This document shows positions 1 to 8,168 of a stretch of DNA of 49,005 nt, in pieces (the stretch's first letter is position 1; every line of letters begins with the position of its first letter). The stretch is from Akkermansia muciniphila (GTDB lineage Bacteria > Verrucomicrobiota > Verrucomicrobiia > Verrucomicrobiales > Akkermansiaceae). The notes below the pieces were generated by a model. It did no database searches. It saw only the letters and a list, made by a program, of their open reading frames with translations, and had not been told where the DNA came from. Location: the NCBI GenBank assembly GCA_947624785.1, contig CANQLV010000017.1, positions 1 to 49,005 of the forward strand, given 5' to 3'. A program made the position numbers and the translations under genes.

Positions 1-77
1 GAGAGTGGAGAGTGGAGAGTGGAGAGTGGAGAGTGGAGAGTGGAGAGTGGAGAGTGGAGAGTGGAGAGTGGAGAGTG
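1..77. repeat. Heptamer tandem repeat, 11 copies of GAGAGTG
   Basis: Eleven perfect head-to-tail copies of the 7-bp unit GAGAGTG run from the first base to position 77. The array touches the window edge, so it may be longer. It sits 8 bp past the stop of the four-helix-bundle gene on the minus strand; in that gene's sense the unit reads CACTCTC. A related, degenerate and inverted unit (CTCTCAA) is found at 452-458 on the other side of the gene. Because 7 is not a multiple of 3, a coding role is unlikely. Confidence 0.95.
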
Positions 78-85
78 ATTTTAGA

Positions 86-448
86 TTAAGAATTATTTTT
101 AATTTGGAGGGAGACGGTTTTTGTGGTGGAGGTGAGGAGGCGTTTGAGTTCTTCTCCATCCCGGTAAATGCTGGCGTGCATTTCTTCCGTCAGGAAAGAG
201 GTGTCTTTAAGCAAATCCAGCCAATAGAGGGTTTCCGAGCATTCCTTCAAGGCAATGTAAATGTTGGAAAGGAAATCCTTTTTGCTGATGGCGCATTCCG
301 CCTCCGCCAGGTTGACTCCGATGCCGGTACCGCTTCTCAGCAGTTGTTTTGAAAGTACGAACTCGTTCCTGTCATTGCACAAAAACTGGTACAGGCGGAC
401 AATGAGAACCGCAAATTTGCGGCTTTTTACTCCGGTGATTCCTTCCAT
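86..448 (-). CDS. Four-helix-bundle protein, S23/IVP (bAvd-like) family
   Basis: A 120-residue protein with the family hallmark LLRSGTGIGVNLAEAE at about residues 36-51, followed by long amphipathic helices. Its length fits the family (about 115-130 residues). Members were first seen as products encoded in intervening sequences of 23S rRNA genes and resemble the Avd accessory protein of diversity-generating retroelements; most free-standing copies have no known function. It is probably a cytoplasmic pentameric bundle (inference from family). No reverse transcriptase or variable repeat is visible nearby. The gene is bracketed by heptamer repeats, and its start codon is 20 bp from the stop of the uracil-DNA glycosylase gene upstream on the same strand. 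Confidence 0.85.
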   Translation of the reverse strand: MEGITGVKSRKFAVLIVRLYQFLCNDRNEFVLSKQLLRSGTGIGVNLAEAECAISKKDFLSNIYIALKECSETLYWLDLLKDTSFLTEEMHASIYRDGEELKRLLTSTTKTVSLQIKNNS

Positions 449-468
449 GTCACTGAACTCTCAACCCT

Positions 469-1200
469 TCATAAAATGCCCAGCTCTTTAAGCTGCTGGA
501 TGGGGCGTTCCGGCCAGAGCTTGTTGGCGATGGGGCTGGCGGGGCTGGGGTGGAGCAGGGTGCCGATGGTGAAGCTTTTGCCGGGAAGCCGTTCGGCGGC
601 GTCCCGCAGCTTCTGCGTGGCGTAGGCTCCCACCCCTACCAGGGTATGCGGGTTCAGGATGGTGATGAGGGAAACCAGGTGCTCCATGCACACGGCATCC
701 ACGGCGGCGCGCTGTTCCGCCGGCAGTTTGTCCGGCGTGATATTGGCCCCCGTGGCTCCCATCCAGATCAGCGGGCAATAATTGGCCACGTAATTGTGCC
801 GGAAGAAGTTTTCCGCGGTGCCGAAGGCTTCCGCAAAAAGTCCCCACAGGCGGCGTCCGCTGACTTCCGACCGGGGGCAGCTGAAGCCGTCCACGGGGCG
901 TTTGGGATGGGTGTGCTCCGGGCTGCCGACTTCTCCGCGGATGTGCAGCCAGTTGACGACCGCGTCCACTTCCCCGAAAGGGACGCCCGTCTGGGCCATG
1001 CCGAAGGGGCCGGGATTCATGCCCAGGAAGAAGTGGCTTTTTTCCCCGTTCCCGTAGGCGCGCACGTACTGTTCATGGGGGGCCCAGGCGTAGGTGAGCG
1101 GGTTGTAGGTAAAATGGACCGGGTCTCCGAACTGGAGCCGCTCCGTGCCGTCCCGGAGGGCGGCCGTGGCCTTCAGAATGGCTGTTGCGGTGTCGTTCAT
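469..1200 (-). CDS. SMUG1-type uracil-DNA glycosylase
   Basis: A 243-residue base-excision repair enzyme that removes uracil, and in known relatives also oxidised pyrimidines such as 5-hydroxymethyluracil, from DNA. The diagnostic block GMNPGPFGMAQTGVPFG lies at residues 60-76 and is nearly identical to animal SMUG1; the second active-site block HPSPASPIANKLW starts at His217. Asn62 and His217 are the expected catalytic and uracil-binding residues. The length matches the bacterial SMUG family. The ATG at 1198-1200 is divergent from pfkA, with a 110-bp shared upstream region. No obvious ribosome-binding site is seen. Confidence 0.93.
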   Translation of the reverse strand: MNDTATAILKATAALRDGTERLQFGDPVHFTYNPLTYAWAPHEQYVRAYGNGEKSHFFLGMNPGPFGMAQTGVPFGEVDAVVNWLHIRGEVGSPEHTHPKRPVDGFSCPRSEVSGRRLWGLFAEAFGTAENFFRHNYVANYCPLIWMGATGANITPDKLPAEQRAAVDAVCMEHLVSLITILNPHTLVGVGAYATQKLRDAAERLPGKSFTIGTLLHPSPASPIANKLWPERPIQQLKELGIL

Positions 1201-1252
1201 GCCACTGCATCATGGAGCGTTGCCGTTTATTGCGCCAGCAAAAACTCCGCGC

Positions 1253-1293
1253 TTGCATTATTTGTCCGGCCCGGTAACATTTCCCCCCGGACA
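1253..1293 (+). promoter_or_regulatory. Putative pfkA promoter with overlapping inverted repeat
   Basis: A sigma-70-like pair TTGCAT (1253-1258) and TAACAT (1275-1280) is separated by 16 bp, placing a transcript start about 25 bp before the pfkA ATG. A 7-bp inverted repeat, TGTCCGG (1263-1269) and CCGGACA (1287-1293), straddles the -10 element and the predicted start. It could be an operator or a 5'-leader hairpin. Read by eye only. Confidence 0.4.
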
Positions 1294-1310
1294 AGTTAAC
1301 CTTATTACTT

Positions 1311-2273
1311 ATGAGTGGAATAGCCATTATGACATCAGGCGGTGACGCCGCCGGAATGAATCCGGCGATCAGGGCGGCTGTGGATCATGCCCGCCAGCTT
1401 GGAATGAACCCGTACGTTGTCTATGACGGCTTGGAAGGACTGATTGATGGAAAAATCAAGGAAGCCACCCGGGAACTGACCAGCGACATGATTTACAGGG
1501 GCGGCACTCTCCTCCGCTCCTCCCGGTCCAAGCGCTTTTTCGACTATGAATTCCGCAAGCAGGCCTACGACCACCTGAAGGACCGCAACATCGACAAGCT
1601 CGTCATCATGGGCGGCGACGGCTCCTTCCGCGCGCTGAACGACTTTTTCAATGATTTTGAAGTGCCCTTCGCAGGCATTCCGGCCACGATTGACAACGAT
1701 ATCGCCGGTACGGACTACTGCCTGGGCGTGGACACCGCCCAGAACGTGATTCTGGACTGCATCGACTCCGTCCGCGACACGGCCCGGTCCCACCACCGCG
1801 CCTTCGTGATTGAGACGATGGGCCGCGACTGCGGTTACCTGGCGATGACCACCGCCCTTTGCAGCGCGGCGGACATCTGCATCGTCCCTGAAATCCCGTA
1901 CGACCTGGAATCCATTTACAAGCGCCTTCAGCCCGTCATCAACGAGGAAGGAAGCTGCATCATCGCCGTAGTGGCGGAAGGCACCCGCGTGGCGCAGTAC
2001 CTGACCCGCTGGCTGACGGAACGCGCCGGCATGGACACCCGCCTGACCGTGCTGGGCCATGTGCAGCGCGGCGGCTCACCCACCGCCCGCGACCGCCTGA
2101 TGGGCACCCGCTTTGCCACCCGCGCCGTGGAAGCCCTGAACAACGGGGACATCAACCAGATCATGGTGTACCATGACGGCCAGTACGGCTATGCGTCCCT
2201 GGACGCTGTGGCCGGGCAGCAGTATTCCGTGAATCCGGACATCATCAACCTCTGCCGGGAACTGAGCTGCTAG
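1311..2273 (+). CDS. pfkA: ATP-dependent 6-phosphofructokinase
   Basis: This 320-residue enzyme phosphorylates fructose 6-phosphate to fructose 1,6-bisphosphate, the committed step of glycolysis, in the cytoplasm. Visible motifs are the N-terminal nucleotide loop TSGGDAAGMN (8-17), GGDGS (101-105), PATIDND (124-130) with the catalytic Asp128, MGRDCG, and HVQRGG near the C-terminus. The Gly in GGDG and the Ala in PATIDND argue for ATP rather than pyrophosphate as donor; pyrophosphate enzymes have Asp and Lys there. Length is typical of the bacterial short form. A strong terminator follows, so it is probably monocistronic. Confidence 0.95.
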   Translation: MSGIAIMTSGGDAAGMNPAIRAAVDHARQLGMNPYVVYDGLEGLIDGKIKEATRELTSDMIYRGGTLLRSSRSKRFFDYEFRKQAYDHLKDRNIDKLVIMGGDGSFRALNDFFNDFEVPFAGIPATIDNDIAGTDYCLGVDTAQNVILDCIDSVRDTARSHHRAFVIETMGRDCGYLAMTTALCSAADICIVPEIPYDLESIYKRLQPVINEEGSCIIAVVAEGTRVAQYLTRWLTERAGMDTRLTVLGHVQRGGSPTARDRLMGTRFATRAVEALNNGDINQIMVYHDGQYGYASLDAVAGQQYSVNPDIINLCRELSC

Positions 2274-2305
2274 CTGGTTCCGCGGTTCCCAGCCCCGCTT
2301 TTCCG

Positions 2306-2350
2306 CGCCCATGCCTCCATGTTCCCGGCGGCATGGGCGGATTTGTTTTG
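2306..2350 (+). terminator. Rho-independent terminator after pfkA
   Basis: A perfect 10-bp stem, CGCCCATGCC (2306-2315) with GGCATGGGCG (2330-2339), closes a 14-nt loop and is followed by GATTTGTTTT. It lies 33 bp after the pfkA stop and just upstream of the rfbB promoter. Confidence 0.8.
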
Positions 2351-2375
2351 AAAAAACCTGCCGCTGCTGTATGAT
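2348..2375 (+). promoter_or_regulatory. Sigma-70-like promoter of rfbB-rfbA
   Basis: TTGAAA (2348-2353) and TATGAT (2370-2375) are separated by 16 bp, close to the housekeeping consensus. The predicted transcript starts near 2382, giving a leader of about 24 nt before the rfbB ATG at 2406. The -35 box overlaps the end of the T-rich tract of the pfkA terminator. Confidence 0.6.
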
Positions 2376-2405
2376 GGCGCCGCATCTTTCCCTGCAAACA
2401 GTGTT

Positions 2406-3458
2406 ATGAAAGTTATCGTTACGGGCGGCGCCGGATTCATCGGCTCCAATCTGGTCAGGCTGCTGCTTGAGCGCGGCCATGAAGTCCTGAATATTGACGC
2501 CCTGACTTATGCCGGCAATGTCCGTTCCCTGGACGGCGCGGCGGACTCTCCGGCGTACCGCTTCCTGCACGCCGACGTTCGGGACGCCGCCCTGATGCGG
2601 CGCGCTCTGCGGGAATACGAACCGGACTGGGTGATGCACCTGGCGGCGGAATCCCATGTGGACCGTTCCATTGACGATCCGGGGGATTTCATGACCACCA
2701 ACGTCATGGGCACCTTTTCCATGCTCCAGGCCGCCCTGGAATATTACCGTTCCCTGGAGGGGGAGAAGAAGGAGCGCTTCCGCTTCCACCACATTTCCAC
2801 GGACGAAGTGTACGGCTCCCTGGGGAAGGACGGCCTGTTTACGGAATCCACGCCGTACCGCCCCCATTCCCCCTATTCCGCCAGCAAGGCGTCCAGCGAC
2901 CATCTGGCGCGCGCCTGGCATGATACGTACGGGCTCCCCGTGCTGATCACCAACTGTTCCAACAACTACGGCCCCTACCAGTTCCCGGAAAAACTGATTC
3001 CCGTGGTCGTCCTGAAGGCGCTGGCCGGAGAGCCCATCCCCGTGTACGGCAAGGGGGAAAACGTGCGGGACTGGCTGTACGTGGGGGACCACTGCGAAGC
3101 CCTGCTGACGGTTGTTTCCTCCGGAAAACCCGGGGAAACGTACAACATTGGCGGCAATAACGAGAAAACGAATCTGGAGCTGGTGGAGCTGCTGTGCTCC
3201 CATCTGGATGAATTGCGGCCCCGTGCGGACGGCCGGAGCTACCGGGAACAGGTCACCTTTGTGCAGGACAGGCCGGGCCACGACCTGCGCTATGCGATTG
3301 ACGCGTCCAAAATACGGAAGGAGCTGGGCTGGACGCCGCGCCAAGACCATTCCTCCGGGTTCAGGAAGACCATTCAGTGGTATCTGGACCATGAGGAATG
3401 GTGGCGGGGAATCCTGTCCGGGGAATACCGTCTGGAACGTCTGGGAACCAATGGCTAG
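2406..3458 (+). CDS. rfbB: dTDP-glucose 4,6-dehydratase
   Basis: A 350-residue short-chain dehydrogenase/reductase enzyme that converts dTDP-glucose to dTDP-4-keto-6-deoxyglucose, an intermediate for L-rhamnose and other deoxysugars of surface polysaccharides. The NAD-binding loop TGGAGFIGS occupies residues 6-14, the dehydratase triad STDEVYG is at 131-137 (Asp133, Glu134), and YSASK at 157-161 is the SDR Tyr/Lys pair. Length is typical. The next gene, rfbA, starts 9 bp after the stop and its ribosome-binding site overlaps this stop codon, so the two form an operon. The rest of the rhamnose pathway (rfbC, rfbD) is not in the window. Confidence 0.95.
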   Translation: MKVIVTGGAGFIGSNLVRLLLERGHEVLNIDALTYAGNVRSLDGAADSPAYRFLHADVRDAALMRRALREYEPDWVMHLAAESHVDRSIDDPGDFMTTNVMGTFSMLQAALEYYRSLEGEKKERFRFHHISTDEVYGSLGKDGLFTESTPYRPHSPYSASKASSDHLARAWHDTYGLPVLITNCSNNYGPYQFPEKLIPVVVLKALAGEPIPVYGKGENVRDWLYVGDHCEALLTVVSSGKPGETYNIGGNNEKTNLELVELLCSHLDELRPRADGRSYREQVTFVQDRPGHDLRYAIDASKIRKELGWTPRQDHSSGFRKTIQWYLDHEEWWRGILSGEYRLERLGTNG

Positions 3459-3467
3459 GAGATTGAT

Positions 3468-4331
3468 ATGAAAGGTATTGTTCTGGCCGGGGGAAGCGGC
3501 ACGCGCCTGCATCCCGTCACGCTTTCCGTCAGCAAGCAACTGCTGCCCGTTTACGACAAGCCGATGGTGTATTACCCCATTTCCGTGCTGATGCTGGCCG
3601 GGATACGGGAAATCCTCGTCATTTCCACCCCGCGGGACCTGCCTCTGTACCAGGACCTGCTGGGGGACGGAAGCAGGTTCGGCGTAACCTTTGAATACCG
3701 GGAGCAGCCCAGGCCGGAGGGACTGGCTCAGGCCTTCATCATCGGGGAGGAATTCATTGGAAAGGATACCGTGGCCCTGGTGCTGGGGGACAACATTTTT
3801 TACGGGCGCGGCCTGACGGAGAAGCTGAAGCGCGCCGCCGAACTGACAAGCGGGGCGACCATCTTCGGCTACCAGGTGCACGATCCGCACCGTTTCGGCG
3901 TGGTGGAATTCAATGAGGAGGGGAAGGCCGTCTCCATTGAGGAAAAGCCGCTCAAGCCCAAGTCCGACATGGCCGTGACGGGCCTGTATTTTTACGACAA
4001 CCAGGTGGTGGAGATCGCCAAAAGGATTCCCAAGTCCTCCCGGGGGGAACTGGAAATCACGTCCGTGAACCAGGAATACCTGAAAATGGGCCTTCTGAAT
4101 GTGGAAAAGCTGGCGCGCGGCTACACGTGGCTGGATACCGGCACGCATGACACCCTGCTGGAGGCCTCCATGTTCGTGCGCACCCTGGAGCGCCACCAGG
4201 GCTTCAAGGTGGCCTGCCTGGAGGAGATAGCCTTCAACAACGGATGGATTTCACGGGAGACGCTTCAGGGCCAGGCGGGAGCCATGAAAAATAACGGCTA
4301 CGGCTGTTATCTGGATGAACTGGTGAAATAG
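3468..4331 (+). CDS. rfbA: Glucose-1-phosphate thymidylyltransferase
   Basis: A 287-residue nucleotidyltransferase making dTDP-glucose from dTTP and glucose 1-phosphate, the step before rfbB. The signature [11 protein letters not shown] lies at residues 6-16, and the metal-binding Asp is in VLGDNIFYG (about residue 108). The GELEITSVN and TWLDTGTHD blocks are also typical. AGGAG at 3457-3461, overlapping the rfbB stop, gives a good ribosome-binding site for the ATG at 3468. Gene order is the reverse of the reaction order but is common. The stop is only 18 bp from the convergent lyase gene. Confidence 0.95.
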   Translation: MKGIVLAGGSGTRLHPVTLSVSKQLLPVYDKPMVYYPISVLMLAGIREILVISTPRDLPLYQDLLGDGSRFGVTFEYREQPRPEGLAQAFIIGEEFIGKDTVALVLGDNIFYGRGLTEKLKRAAELTSGATIFGYQVHDPHRFGVVEFNEEGKAVSIEEKPLKPKSDMAVTGLYFYDNQVVEIAKRIPKSSRGELEITSVNQEYLKMGLLNVEKLARGYTWLDTGTHDTLLEASMFVRTLERHQGFKVACLEEIAFNNGWISRETLQGQAGAMKNNGYGCYLDELVK

Positions 4332-4350
4332 GGGAATCCCCCCTTTTTTT
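4331..4350 (+). terminator. Weak terminator after rfbA
   Basis: GGGG-AAT-CCCC followed by CC and seven T residues lies in the 18-bp gap between two convergent genes. The stem is only 4 bp, so efficiency is uncertain. Confidence 0.35.
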
Positions 4351-7277
4351 CAGGAATTTCCCGCCGTGGCCTGCCTCCCGCGCACGGCTGCTGCGCTTTT
4401 CCCGGCTGATGGGGCGGTGCCCTTTTTTACAGCTTCCACCGTGCCGGAAAGGGGATAATCCGGGGAGAGGGCGGCCTGCGTTCCGTCGTAAAATTCCAGA
4501 TGGTATTCCCGGTTCTGTTCCGGGTCTCCCGTAGCCAGGGAAATGCGGTACCTGTCCCCCAGGTCGCGGACCATGATAAACCCGGGCCTGTCCACGCTCT
4601 TCAGCGGTGCCGGAAGATCGGAACAGGGTGCAAAAACCGCGTATCCCGTGGTCCCGGTGGAGCGGTGCGCTACGGCATGCGCCGCGGTGTCTTTCCTGAG
4701 GATTTCCACGGGCGGCTGTTCGGATGAGATGGCGGCGAATGCTCTTTCCTGCCCGGGAGCGGGGGAGATGCACATGGTGTAGCAGCAGGAAGCCGCTGCC
4801 GGGTCTCTGCCGTGGTCCAGATAGGCCAGGGCGAAGGTTCCGCGGGTGGGGGCGTAATAGTCGGCATTCGCGGGCAGGGGTGATTCACGGAACAGCTTTC
4901 TCCGGATGTCCAGGCACGGATTTTCCCGCGGATTTTTAAGATCCCGCGTATTGAAATATGTCCACTCCTGTTCACTGATGCGGCAGACGACCGGGACGCC
5001 GGGATGAATATAATAGCAATTTCCCATCAAATCGCGCAACAGGGTGGGGGTGTTTCCGTCCTGCCGGGAATGCACGGCCGGCTTTCCGTTGACTAGGAGT
5101 TCCGTTTTCAGCGCCTCCATGGATTGCTGGAACAGGGTAGTGACAATGTTCCTGCCGTCAGGCAGGGAAGGGCTGATATTCGTGGTGATGACGGTGATGA
5201 GGTTATCAAAAAAGAACGCGCTCTTTTTAAAGGCAATGTCCCGGCAATTGAAATCATTCCCCCAGACGCCGTTCCCGTCCATCTCCACGCCTCCGGCCAT
5301 GTTGTTGCGGTTGTTGAACAGGGCGTACCCCTCAAAAAGCTCATGGCTCTCCCTGACGGGGTTGGTCCCCGCGGGCCAGTGGTTCCAGTTCCAGCCGGAG
5401 CGGCGCCAGCCCGTTTCCCGCCCCATGGTGATGAACATGGTGCCGTTCCTGCTGTAGCGTCCGTAATTGTTGGACTCCGTCCAGCCGTAAATCTCCAGCC
5501 CCCTGTGCTTTTGAAGCATTCCCACGGCTGCCGCCTGCCAGCCATTCCGGCGGTGGATACCCGTTGCTGCCAGGTTCAGGCTCATGTGGCCTTCCGGCAG
5601 GATGGGCGCAATGCCCATGGAACGGTACGTTTTAGCCTCCGGCGTTTGCTCCTGTTCCAGCGCGGCCAGGTAAATTCCGGCCATCTCCCGGTCCGGCGAG
5701 GAGGGCTGGTCCGGACTGCCCAGCTGGGCCATCAGGAGGGCGGCGGGCGCAATGTTCAGATCCATGGGCGCTCCGCTGCGGAGATAAAGATTGGGCGCCA
5801 GTTGGCCATGCATGAGCTGGAAGGCGCATGCGCGCACATAGGCGCGCAGTTTTTCCTGGGTTGACGGGGAAATGCGGAACTCCGTATCCCGGAAGGGCAG
5901 AATCTGGGTGTGAAGCAGGGCCGGGGGCGTATAGCCGCCGTAGGACAAATGGTGCCCGGTATGGTGGTGGGCCGTTCCGTCCCTGCCGAAGGGAAGTCCG
6001 TTTGCTCCGATGACGAGGTCAAGATAGCGCTTGTAGGCGCGGAGCCGCTGGTAGCGTTCCGCTTCATCCGGAATCATCAGGATGGCCGCCGGCAGGTGGG
6101 AGGAATAATTGTAAAACTGGTCGCAGGAGCTGTACGGATGCTCGTCCAGCATGGCTTGGCCCATATTGAGGAAGGCGACGCTTTTGGCCATTTGGTCAAG
6201 AATTCCGGCACGGGAAAGCAAATCCCGGTGGGCGAAGACGGCCGGTGAAAAATGGCGGTAATCGTACCCGTTGCCTATCCAGCCGTAATTGCCGTTCCCC
6301 TCCTGGAACCCCTGGTCCAGAAAATGGCGGCACATGAGGATGTACATCTGTTCCGCCTTCCTCCGGTTATCCCCTTCTTCCCGCTGTACGGCGGCGGCCA
6401 GATTTCTGAACAGGGGCAGGAACGTCTTCTTGAAATCAACGGAACCGGGAACCGTATGGAACCCGTCGCCGGAAAGGATCAGTGGTTTTCCCGTTACCGC
6501 ATCTCCGTTTTCACGGATATCCAGCAGGTTGAAATCCTGCTCCAATTCAGAAAAAGACCTGTAATTAACGCCTCCGTGGCCTTTCCCCTGGAAAAAATGG
6601 CGTTCCAGCCGCTCCATGTCAGCTCTGCTTTTGGCCCCAATCCGCTCCGCCGGAAGGAAGGGAGGCAGCCAGGGACGGTTGAGGCGGATGTCATGCCCGC
6701 TGTACCGGGTTTGTGATGGAGGCGCCTGGAGCAGTGAAGGATGATCCGCCCAGGGCTGCTGGTCGTCCGGCCGGACCGGGCTGGAAAGGAGGGCGGGGCT
6801 GACTGAATCCAGCCAGAGGGTGCCGGAGGGGATGGCAGGGCGGAAGACGGCCCTGCTGAATGTTGTCCCCGGCGGGATTCCGAGCCGTTCCAGATTAATT
6901 CCCAGCGGCCTCCATCCCCGGTAGTCCATGTTGAACCAGCAGGTGGTGATGAGGGTGTCCCCATGGTAAAGGTCCACGTAAAGGCGTTCCTTCTGCTCCT
7001 GTTCCAGATAAACCCAGAAGGCGAAGTGGGTGGCCGTTGTCCGGGTCCGTGCCGTGCTGCACGGGACAAACGTGTGGGAGAGGGAGGCGCCCGGCGTGTC
7101 CCATGTCCATTGAAGGGAATGCGTTCCTTCCTTATAGTGCCGGTTCGTCCGGTTGAGGGAACTGCCGGGGGAGGCGGCCCACCCGTTCGCGTTCCGCTCA
7201 AAACCGGAGAACGGCTCTCCTCCCCATGCGGAAGCAAGCAGGAAAAGGAATGCCGTCCAGTGGATGGTAAAGGGCAT
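4350..7277 (-). CDS. Secreted polysaccharide lyase, PL8-like (chondroitin/hyaluronan lyase type)
   Basis: This 975-residue exported enzyme is predicted to cleave uronic-acid glycosaminoglycans such as chondroitin sulfate or hyaluronan by beta-elimination. The N-terminus (MPFTIHWTAFLFLLASAWG) is a signal peptide. A jelly-roll-like N-domain (about 20-190) precedes an alpha-barrel catalytic region holding RDGTAHHHTGHHLSYGGY (about 432-449), which aligns by eye with the catalytic His/Tyr block of chondroitinase ABC. A later GWNWNHWPAGT block matches the WNR-PG-T block at the start of the super-sandwich domain. An in-frame TTG at 7313 would add 12 residues, but the ATG at 7277 gives a clean signal peptide. 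The gene probably shares a transcript with the membrane protein upstream. Exact substrate is not readable from sequence. Confidence 0.75.
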   Translation of the reverse strand: MPFTIHWTAFLFLLASAWGGEPFSGFERNANGWAASPGSSLNRTNRHYKEGTHSLQWTWDTPGASLSHTFVPCSTARTRTTATHFAFWVYLEQEQKERLYVDLYHGDTLITTCWFNMDYRGWRPLGINLERLGIPPGTTFSRAVFRPAIPSGTLWLDSVSPALLSSPVRPDDQQPWADHPSLLQAPPSQTRYSGHDIRLNRPWLPPFLPAERIGAKSRADMERLERHFFQGKGHGGVNYRSFSELEQDFNLLDIRENGDAVTGKPLILSGDGFHTVPGSVDFKKTFLPLFRNLAAAVQREEGDNRRKAEQMYILMCRHFLDQGFQEGNGNYGWIGNGYDYRHFSPAVFAHRDLLSRAGILDQMAKSVAFLNMGQAMLDEHPYSSCDQFYNYSSHLPAAILMIPDEAERYQRLRAYKRYLDLVIGANGLPFGRDGTAHHHTGHHLSYGGYTPPALLHTQILPFRDTEFRISPSTQEKLRAYVRACAFQLMHGQLAPNLYLRSGAPMDLNIAPAALLMAQLGSPDQPSSPDREMAGIYLAALEQEQTPEAKTYRSMGIAPILPEGHMSLNLAATGIHRRNGWQAAAVGMLQKHRGLEIYGWTESNNYGRYSRNGTMFITMGRETGWRRSGWNWNHWPAGTNPVRESHELFEGYALFNNRNNMAGGVEMDGNGVWGNDFNCRDIAFKKSAFFFDNLITVITTNISPSLPDGRNIVTTLFQQSMEALKTELLVNGKPAVHSRQDGNTPTLLRDLMGNCYYIHPGVPVVCRISEQEWTYFNTRDLKNPRENPCLDIRRKLFRESPLPANADYYAPTRGTFALAYLDHGRDPAAASCCYTMCISPAPGQERAFAAISSEQPPVEILRKDTAAHAVAHRSTGTTGYAVFAPCSDLPAPLKSVDRPGFIMVRDLGDRYRISLATGDPEQNREYHLEFYDGTQAALSPDYPLSGTVEAVKKGTAPSAGKSAAAVRGRQATAGNS

Positions 7278-7346
7278 ACTCAAGTTACTTCTTTCCGGAC
7301 CCTTTTCTTTCAACGCCGTTATGGACCAGGGAATCCCCCCTGCCTG

Positions 7347-8045
7347 TTAGCGGCTGCCGGGCATTTCCGGGTCCTGAAGGTCCGGAAGGGAGGCTATTCC
7401 CGTTACATCCCGGAACAGGGTCCGGGCCAGCATGGCGGAAAGCGCGGCCAGTGCTGTTTCCAGCCCGCAGGAAAGCAGGAGGGCCGCATAGGGCAGTGCG
7501 GCGGCTATGGACGGGGCCGGGCCGGACAGCACGTTCCACAAAAGGAGGAACAGGAAAAACAGGGCGCTCTGCAATCCGTTGCATGCGGCCAGGATAGCCC
7601 AGGCCAGAAACCTCTTTCTGGCGCGCGGGGGATAGCCGCGGGTATAGGGAAAGGCAAAGAAGGCGGTGGCTGCGGCCAGAAGAAGGAACATCTCCCAGGT
7701 TCTTTCCATCTCCGCATACTGGAAGGCGGCGGCCTGCCCGGTGAACGGGATAAGCACGGCGTACAGGGCTGGAAGAACCGCCAGCATGCTCAGCACGCGG
7801 GTGACGCGGTTGCCGCGGGAGGCAAGCAGAACCCTGCTCCCCCACATGGAGATGCACGCCAGGGAAAGGATGCTGAGAAGGGCAGCCCAGGTTCCCGCGC
7901 CCAGCCATCCGGGCATCTGCTCCGGAGAGGCGGCCAGGACGGGGAGGGCCATGTGGATGAACGCCGTCAGGATGCTCCCCGCGCCGAAGAGGAAGGCGCA
8001 GGTTTTGATCAATGCCTTGGCTGCGGGATAAATCATCCAGTTCAT
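7347..8045 (-). CDS. Hypothetical polytopic membrane protein
   Basis: A 232-residue protein with about six hydrophobic segments (near residues 10-40, 48-68, 82-100, 118-135, 145-172 and 185-212) and short charged loops. I recognise no family. It lies 69 bp upstream of the PL8-like lyase on the same strand and may be co-transcribed. No catalytic motif is visible. The stop is at 7347 and the ATG at 8043-8045 has no clear ribosome-binding site. Confidence 0.65.
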   Translation of the reverse strand: MNWMIYPAAKALIKTCAFLFGAGSILTAFIHMALPVLAASPEQMPGWLGAGTWAALLSILSLACISMWGSRVLLASRGNRVTRVLSMLAVLPALYAVLIPFTGQAAAFQYAEMERTWEMFLLLAAATAFFAFPYTRGYPPRARKRFLAWAILAACNGLQSALFFLFLLLWNVLSGPAPSIAAALPYAALLLSCGLETALAALSAMLARTLFRDVTGIASLPDLQDPEMPGSR

Positions 8046-8075
8046 GGGAGAGGGGCGGGCAATGATGAAGGCCGG

Positions 8076-8116
8076 GAAAAAGGAAAAGGACCGCCCCTCT
8101 GTGCGGGAGCGGTCCT
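8076..8116 (-). terminator. Terminator after the CoA-transferase gene
   Basis: An 8-bp perfect stem, AGGACCGC (8087-8094) with GCGGTCCT (8109-8116), is followed on the minus strand by a T-rich tract (complement of 8077-8086). It lies 53 bp past the CoA-transferase stop. Confidence 0.75.
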
Positions 8117-8168
8117 GTAGGGTTAACGTGGAGTCATGGGCGTCAATGAGAATGACGGCAGGCAGGAG

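Noticed and set aside
1..352. Plus-strand frame reading through the heptamer repeat (MESGEWRVESGEWRV...)
   Set aside because: A by-product of the repeat; it lies antisense to the four-helix-bundle gene.
1..448. Diversity-generating retroelement because of the Avd-like protein
   Set aside because: No reverse transcriptase, template repeat or variable repeat is visible in the window.
2076..4196. Long minus-strand open frame (706 codons) opposite pfkA end, rfbB and rfbA
   Set aside because: Antisense shadow of clearly identified genes in GC-rich DNA; translation is rich in His, Gln, Gly and Arg with no domain pattern.
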